Made by a program: the position numbers and the translations under genes. A stretch of 8,236 bases of DNA from Candidatus Woesearchaeota archaeon (GTDB lineage: Archaea > Nanobdellota > Nanobdellia > Woesearchaeales > CG1-02-33-12), in NCBI GenBank assembly GCA_003561825.1, contig PWVO01000171.1:1-8236 (forward strand). Direction: 5' to 3'. The notes below the pieces were generated by a model. That model was not told the DNA's origin, did no database searches, and worked only from the letters and a program-made list of their open reading frames with translations. Positions 6,031-8,236 of the stretch are shown one piece after another; position 1 is the first letter of the stretch; each line of letters begins with the position of its first letter.

Positions 6031-8236
6031 ATGGAAAAAACTCTCGAAAGACTCACATTAAAGGCGCGAGAATCCTTAAAACCCTTTACGGATTCTACTG
6101 ACAAAGTTTCCTGTTTGAAGTTGATCAAATCCTTGAAAAAGCAGGGAGGTATGGCAGCCAACTTGATTACTGCTCTCGAAATTAACCCCGAAAATATGGA
6201 AGGACTTTCTATGCGCTTGGACGAATTGGTAAAAGGATCTTATTATGAAGCTTCTCAGTTAAAGCAACCTTACGTTGGTACCGAGCACCTTCTTCTGGCT
6301 CTGCTAAAATCCGTAAAATCACCCGCCTATTCAGAAGCTTGTAAAAAACTCTCCAAGATGAGTATATTTCCAAAAATACTTTCTGAATCCGAGGAATCCG
6401 AGACTACAGGTCTGCTGGATATATTTGCCACCAACCTGAACCTAAAAATTGCTACAGAGTCCGGTAAATCCTATGTATATCGGGATACTTTCGATTTAAT
6501 GCTCTCCGTTTTGCTGCAAAGAGAGAATCCAAATCCATTAATGGTGGGAGATTCTGGCGTAGGTAAAGAAGCGCTAGTCTATTTATTGGCTGAGAAGCTA
6601 AACTCTATGGATGTTCCTTCATCTCTTCTGGGGTACCAAGTATATGAAGTTGATCTACTTTCTCTTATTACAAACACAGCAGGCAAAGGAAACATAGAGA
6701 ATACTCTTTCCGCTTTTTTTAGCGAGCTTGTAAAATTAAGAAGAGTCATAATTTATATTAAGAATTTTGAAGGTCTATTTTTCTCCACCGGCATGGGATT
6801 CGCCGTTCCACTTGTTTATAATTCTTTTAAAGCTCACCTAGAGGAAGTGAACAGTAAATTCATTGCCACTTGCTCCTCCGATATGTATGAACGATTGATT
6901 TCGGAAAATCCGCAGATTTTAGGAGGTTTCAGCAGCATAAACGTTGAAGAGCCCGAAGAATCATTGATTAAAAAAATCTTAGATAGAAACGCTTCTTATC
7001 TAGGCACTCATCATGGAGTGAAATTTACTCCTAAGATACTGGAGTATGTCTACGAGAGAGCAAAAAACGACATATTAGAAGAGAAGTTCCCTCGAAAAGG
7101 AGTGAATCTTATGGATCAATCCGGAGCCAAAGTTCTTTTGAGAAGTGCTAGTGTTCCCGAAGAGTACAAAGATTTACTTGAGGAGTCGATTCTTCTTACT
7201 CAAGGTTTGGAGAAGAGTTTGGAACTTCGCGAATATGACCATGCAATTAAGATTAGAGGTATGATTTTATCCGTTGAAGAGAAAATGTTTGTAAATGAAA
7301 AGGAAATGTTCTCACCCAGCACCACTCTAAAGGTTACTAAGAAAGATGTTGATGCTGCGCTTGCCGACTACGGATTTGATTTGAAATCTCAGCAGAACAG
7401 AAGTACCGCCTCTCTGAATAATCTGGAAGAGCGGGTCAACAATTCAATAATCGGGCAGGAAGAAGCGGTTTCGTTGGTTTGTCGAGCTTTGTTAAGAGCA
7501 CGTTTAGGATTAAGATCTAAGAAACAGCCTTTAGGTAATTTTTTGTTTTTAGGTCCCACCGGAGTAGGTAAAACAGAACTGGCCAAAGTCCTGTCCGAAG
7601 AATTTTACGGAGAGAATAGTTTAATTCGCTTGGATATGTCTGATTTTGGAGAAAAACACACCGTGGCTAGGTTAGTGGGCGCTCCTCCCGGATATGTAGG
7701 TTACGGTGAGGGAGGAGAATTGACATCTAAAATTGAGCGCAATCCTTCCAGCCTAGTATTATTTGATGAGATTGAAAAAGCACATCCTGATGTACTCAAT
7801 ATTCTTTTGCAGATTATGGAGGAAGGAGAGTTAGTAGATGCTCGTGGAACCACTTTTGATTTTTCTAAGGCGGTCGTTGTACTTACCAGCAATTTGGGTA
7901 CTGAGATTGTACATCGCCCGGGGATAGGTTTCGAAGCAGTTTTGTTAAAGGAAGATTCCCTTGAGAAAAGACTTCGTTCTAATCTAAAAAAGATTTTGAA
8001 GCCCGAGCTCTTAAATCGTTTGGATGAAGTCGTAGTCTTTAAGAGGCTGAGCAGAGATTCTCAATATAAGATTTTAGATTTGATGCTCGAAGAAATAAGA
8101 GAAAATTTGAGAGATCAGCAGATTACTCTAAGGATATATTCTCCAGTGAAGGACGCTCTTTTAGAAAGGGGATACTCAGTTGAGTACGGGGCTCGTGCTT
8201 TAAGAAGAACTATAGAGAGAGAATTTCTGGACAGAA
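6031..8236 (+). CDS. clpC: ClpC-like Clp AAA+ unfoldase with a degenerate first ATPase domain (3' end cut by window)
   Basis: Class I Clp ATPases thread proteins into the ClpP protease. The 735 visible residues hold an N-domain with VGTEHLLLALL at 82-92 (its first repeat is poorly conserved), AAA domain 1 at about 140-375, a short middle segment resembling a UVR motif (LEKSLELREYDHAIKIR, 393-409) as in ClpC, and AAA domain 2 from about 430. Domain 2 is complete: Walker A GPTGVGKT 508-515, pore loop GYVGYG 554-559, Walker B LFDE 577-580, sensor TSN 619-621, arginine finger R663 and sensor-2 GARALRR 720-726. An IGF at 632-634 sits where ClpP-docking loops lie. Domain 1 is recognisable by HHGVKFT and FPRKGVNLMD, but its catalytic residues are altered: GDSGVGKE 173-180, YIKN 242-245, GGF 298-300. 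Start ATG 6031 has no clear Shine-Dalgarno; TTG 6004 in frame would add nine residues. No stop before the window end. Confidence 0.9.
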   Translation, partial: MEKTLERLTLKARESLKPFTDSTDKVSCLKLIKSLKKQGGMAANLITALEINPENMEGLSMRLDELVKGSYYEASQLKQPYVGTEHLLLALLKSVKSPAYSEACKKLSKMSIFPKILSESEESETTGLLDIFATNLNLKIATESGKSYVYRDTFDLMLSVLLQRENPNPLMVGDSGVGKEALVYLLAEKLNSMDVPSSLLGYQVYEVDLLSLITNTAGKGNIENTLSAFFSELVKLRRVIIYIKNFEGLFFSTGMGFAVPLVYNSFKAHLEEVNSKFIATCSSDMYERLISENPQILGGFSSINVEEPEESLIKKILDRNASYLGTHHGVKFTPKILEYVYERAKNDILEEKFPRKGVNLMDQSGAKVLLRSASVPEEYKDLLEESILLTQGLEKSLELREYDHAIKIRGMILSVEEKMFVNEKEMFSPSTTLKVTKKDVDAALADYGFDLKSQQNRSTASLNNLEERVNNSIIGQEEAVSLVCRALLRARLGLRSKKQPLGNFLFLGPTGVGKTELAKVLSEEFYGENSLIRLDMSDFGEKHTVARLVGAPPGYVGYGEGGELTSKIERNPSSLVLFDEIEKAHPDVLNILLQIMEEGELVDARGTTFDFSKAVVVLTSNLGTEIVHRPGIGFEAVLLKEDSLEKRLRSNLKKILKPELLNRLDEVVVFKRLSRDSQYKILDLMLEEIRENLRDQQITLRIYSPVKDALLERGYSVEYGARALRRTIEREFLDR

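Noticed and set aside
7389..7892. Minus-strand frames of 65 and 63 codons inside the Clp gene (and one at 5919-6161 across the S1-Clp gap)
   Set aside because: They mirror the AAA domain 2 codons (for example the Walker A region) and are shadows.

Overview
The window is the 3' part of a bacterial ribosomal RNA operon followed by two protein genes, all on the + strand. The order is the tail of a spacer tRNA, the 16S-23S spacer, a 23S rRNA gene split by a group I intron that carries a LAGLIDADG homing endonuclease, 5S rRNA, a four-domain ribosomal protein S1 gene, and a Clp-family AAA+ unfoldase (ClpC-like) cut by the window end.

The organism is bacterial: bacterial 23S and 5S, an encoded CCA on the tRNA, boxA-like rRNA leader motif, S1 and ClpC. 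The protein genes show no in-frame TGA and the endonuclease ends on TGA, so the standard bacterial code fits. The AT-rich base composition, a 23S intron with a LAGLIDADG gene, the short S1 and the divergent Clp protein would suit a Candidate Phyla Radiation (Patescibacteria) member. This placement is an inference; other low-GC bacteria are not excluded.

Region by region: bases 1-24 are the tRNA 3' end. Bases 25-513 are spacer, almost wholly made of back-to-back RNA hairpins, with a boxA-like sequence at 405-416. That sequence lies inside one strand of a 26-bp stem whose partner is at 4537-4562, so the precursor 23S can be looped out for processing. The 23S gene spans about 514-4515. Its exons meet at U3178 and C4027, which corresponds to E. 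coli position 2500 in the peptidyl transferase centre. The 848-nt intron (3179-4026) can be folded by hand into P1, P2, P3, P4, P5, P6, P7, P7.1, P7.2, P8 and P9, a group IA-like layout, with the endonuclease gene filling the P6 loop. The 5S is at about 4623-4742.

A 134-nt gap with hairpins but no clear intrinsic terminator leads to the S1 gene (4877-5995). The Clp gene starts 35 nt later (6031) and is open to the end of the window. Together the region deals with ribosome production, translation initiation and protein quality control. The two most notable points are the self-folding intron at the catalytic heart of the ribosome and the Clp protein, whose first ATPase module has lost its Walker A threonine, Walker B acids, pore tyrosine and arginine finger while the second module is intact.
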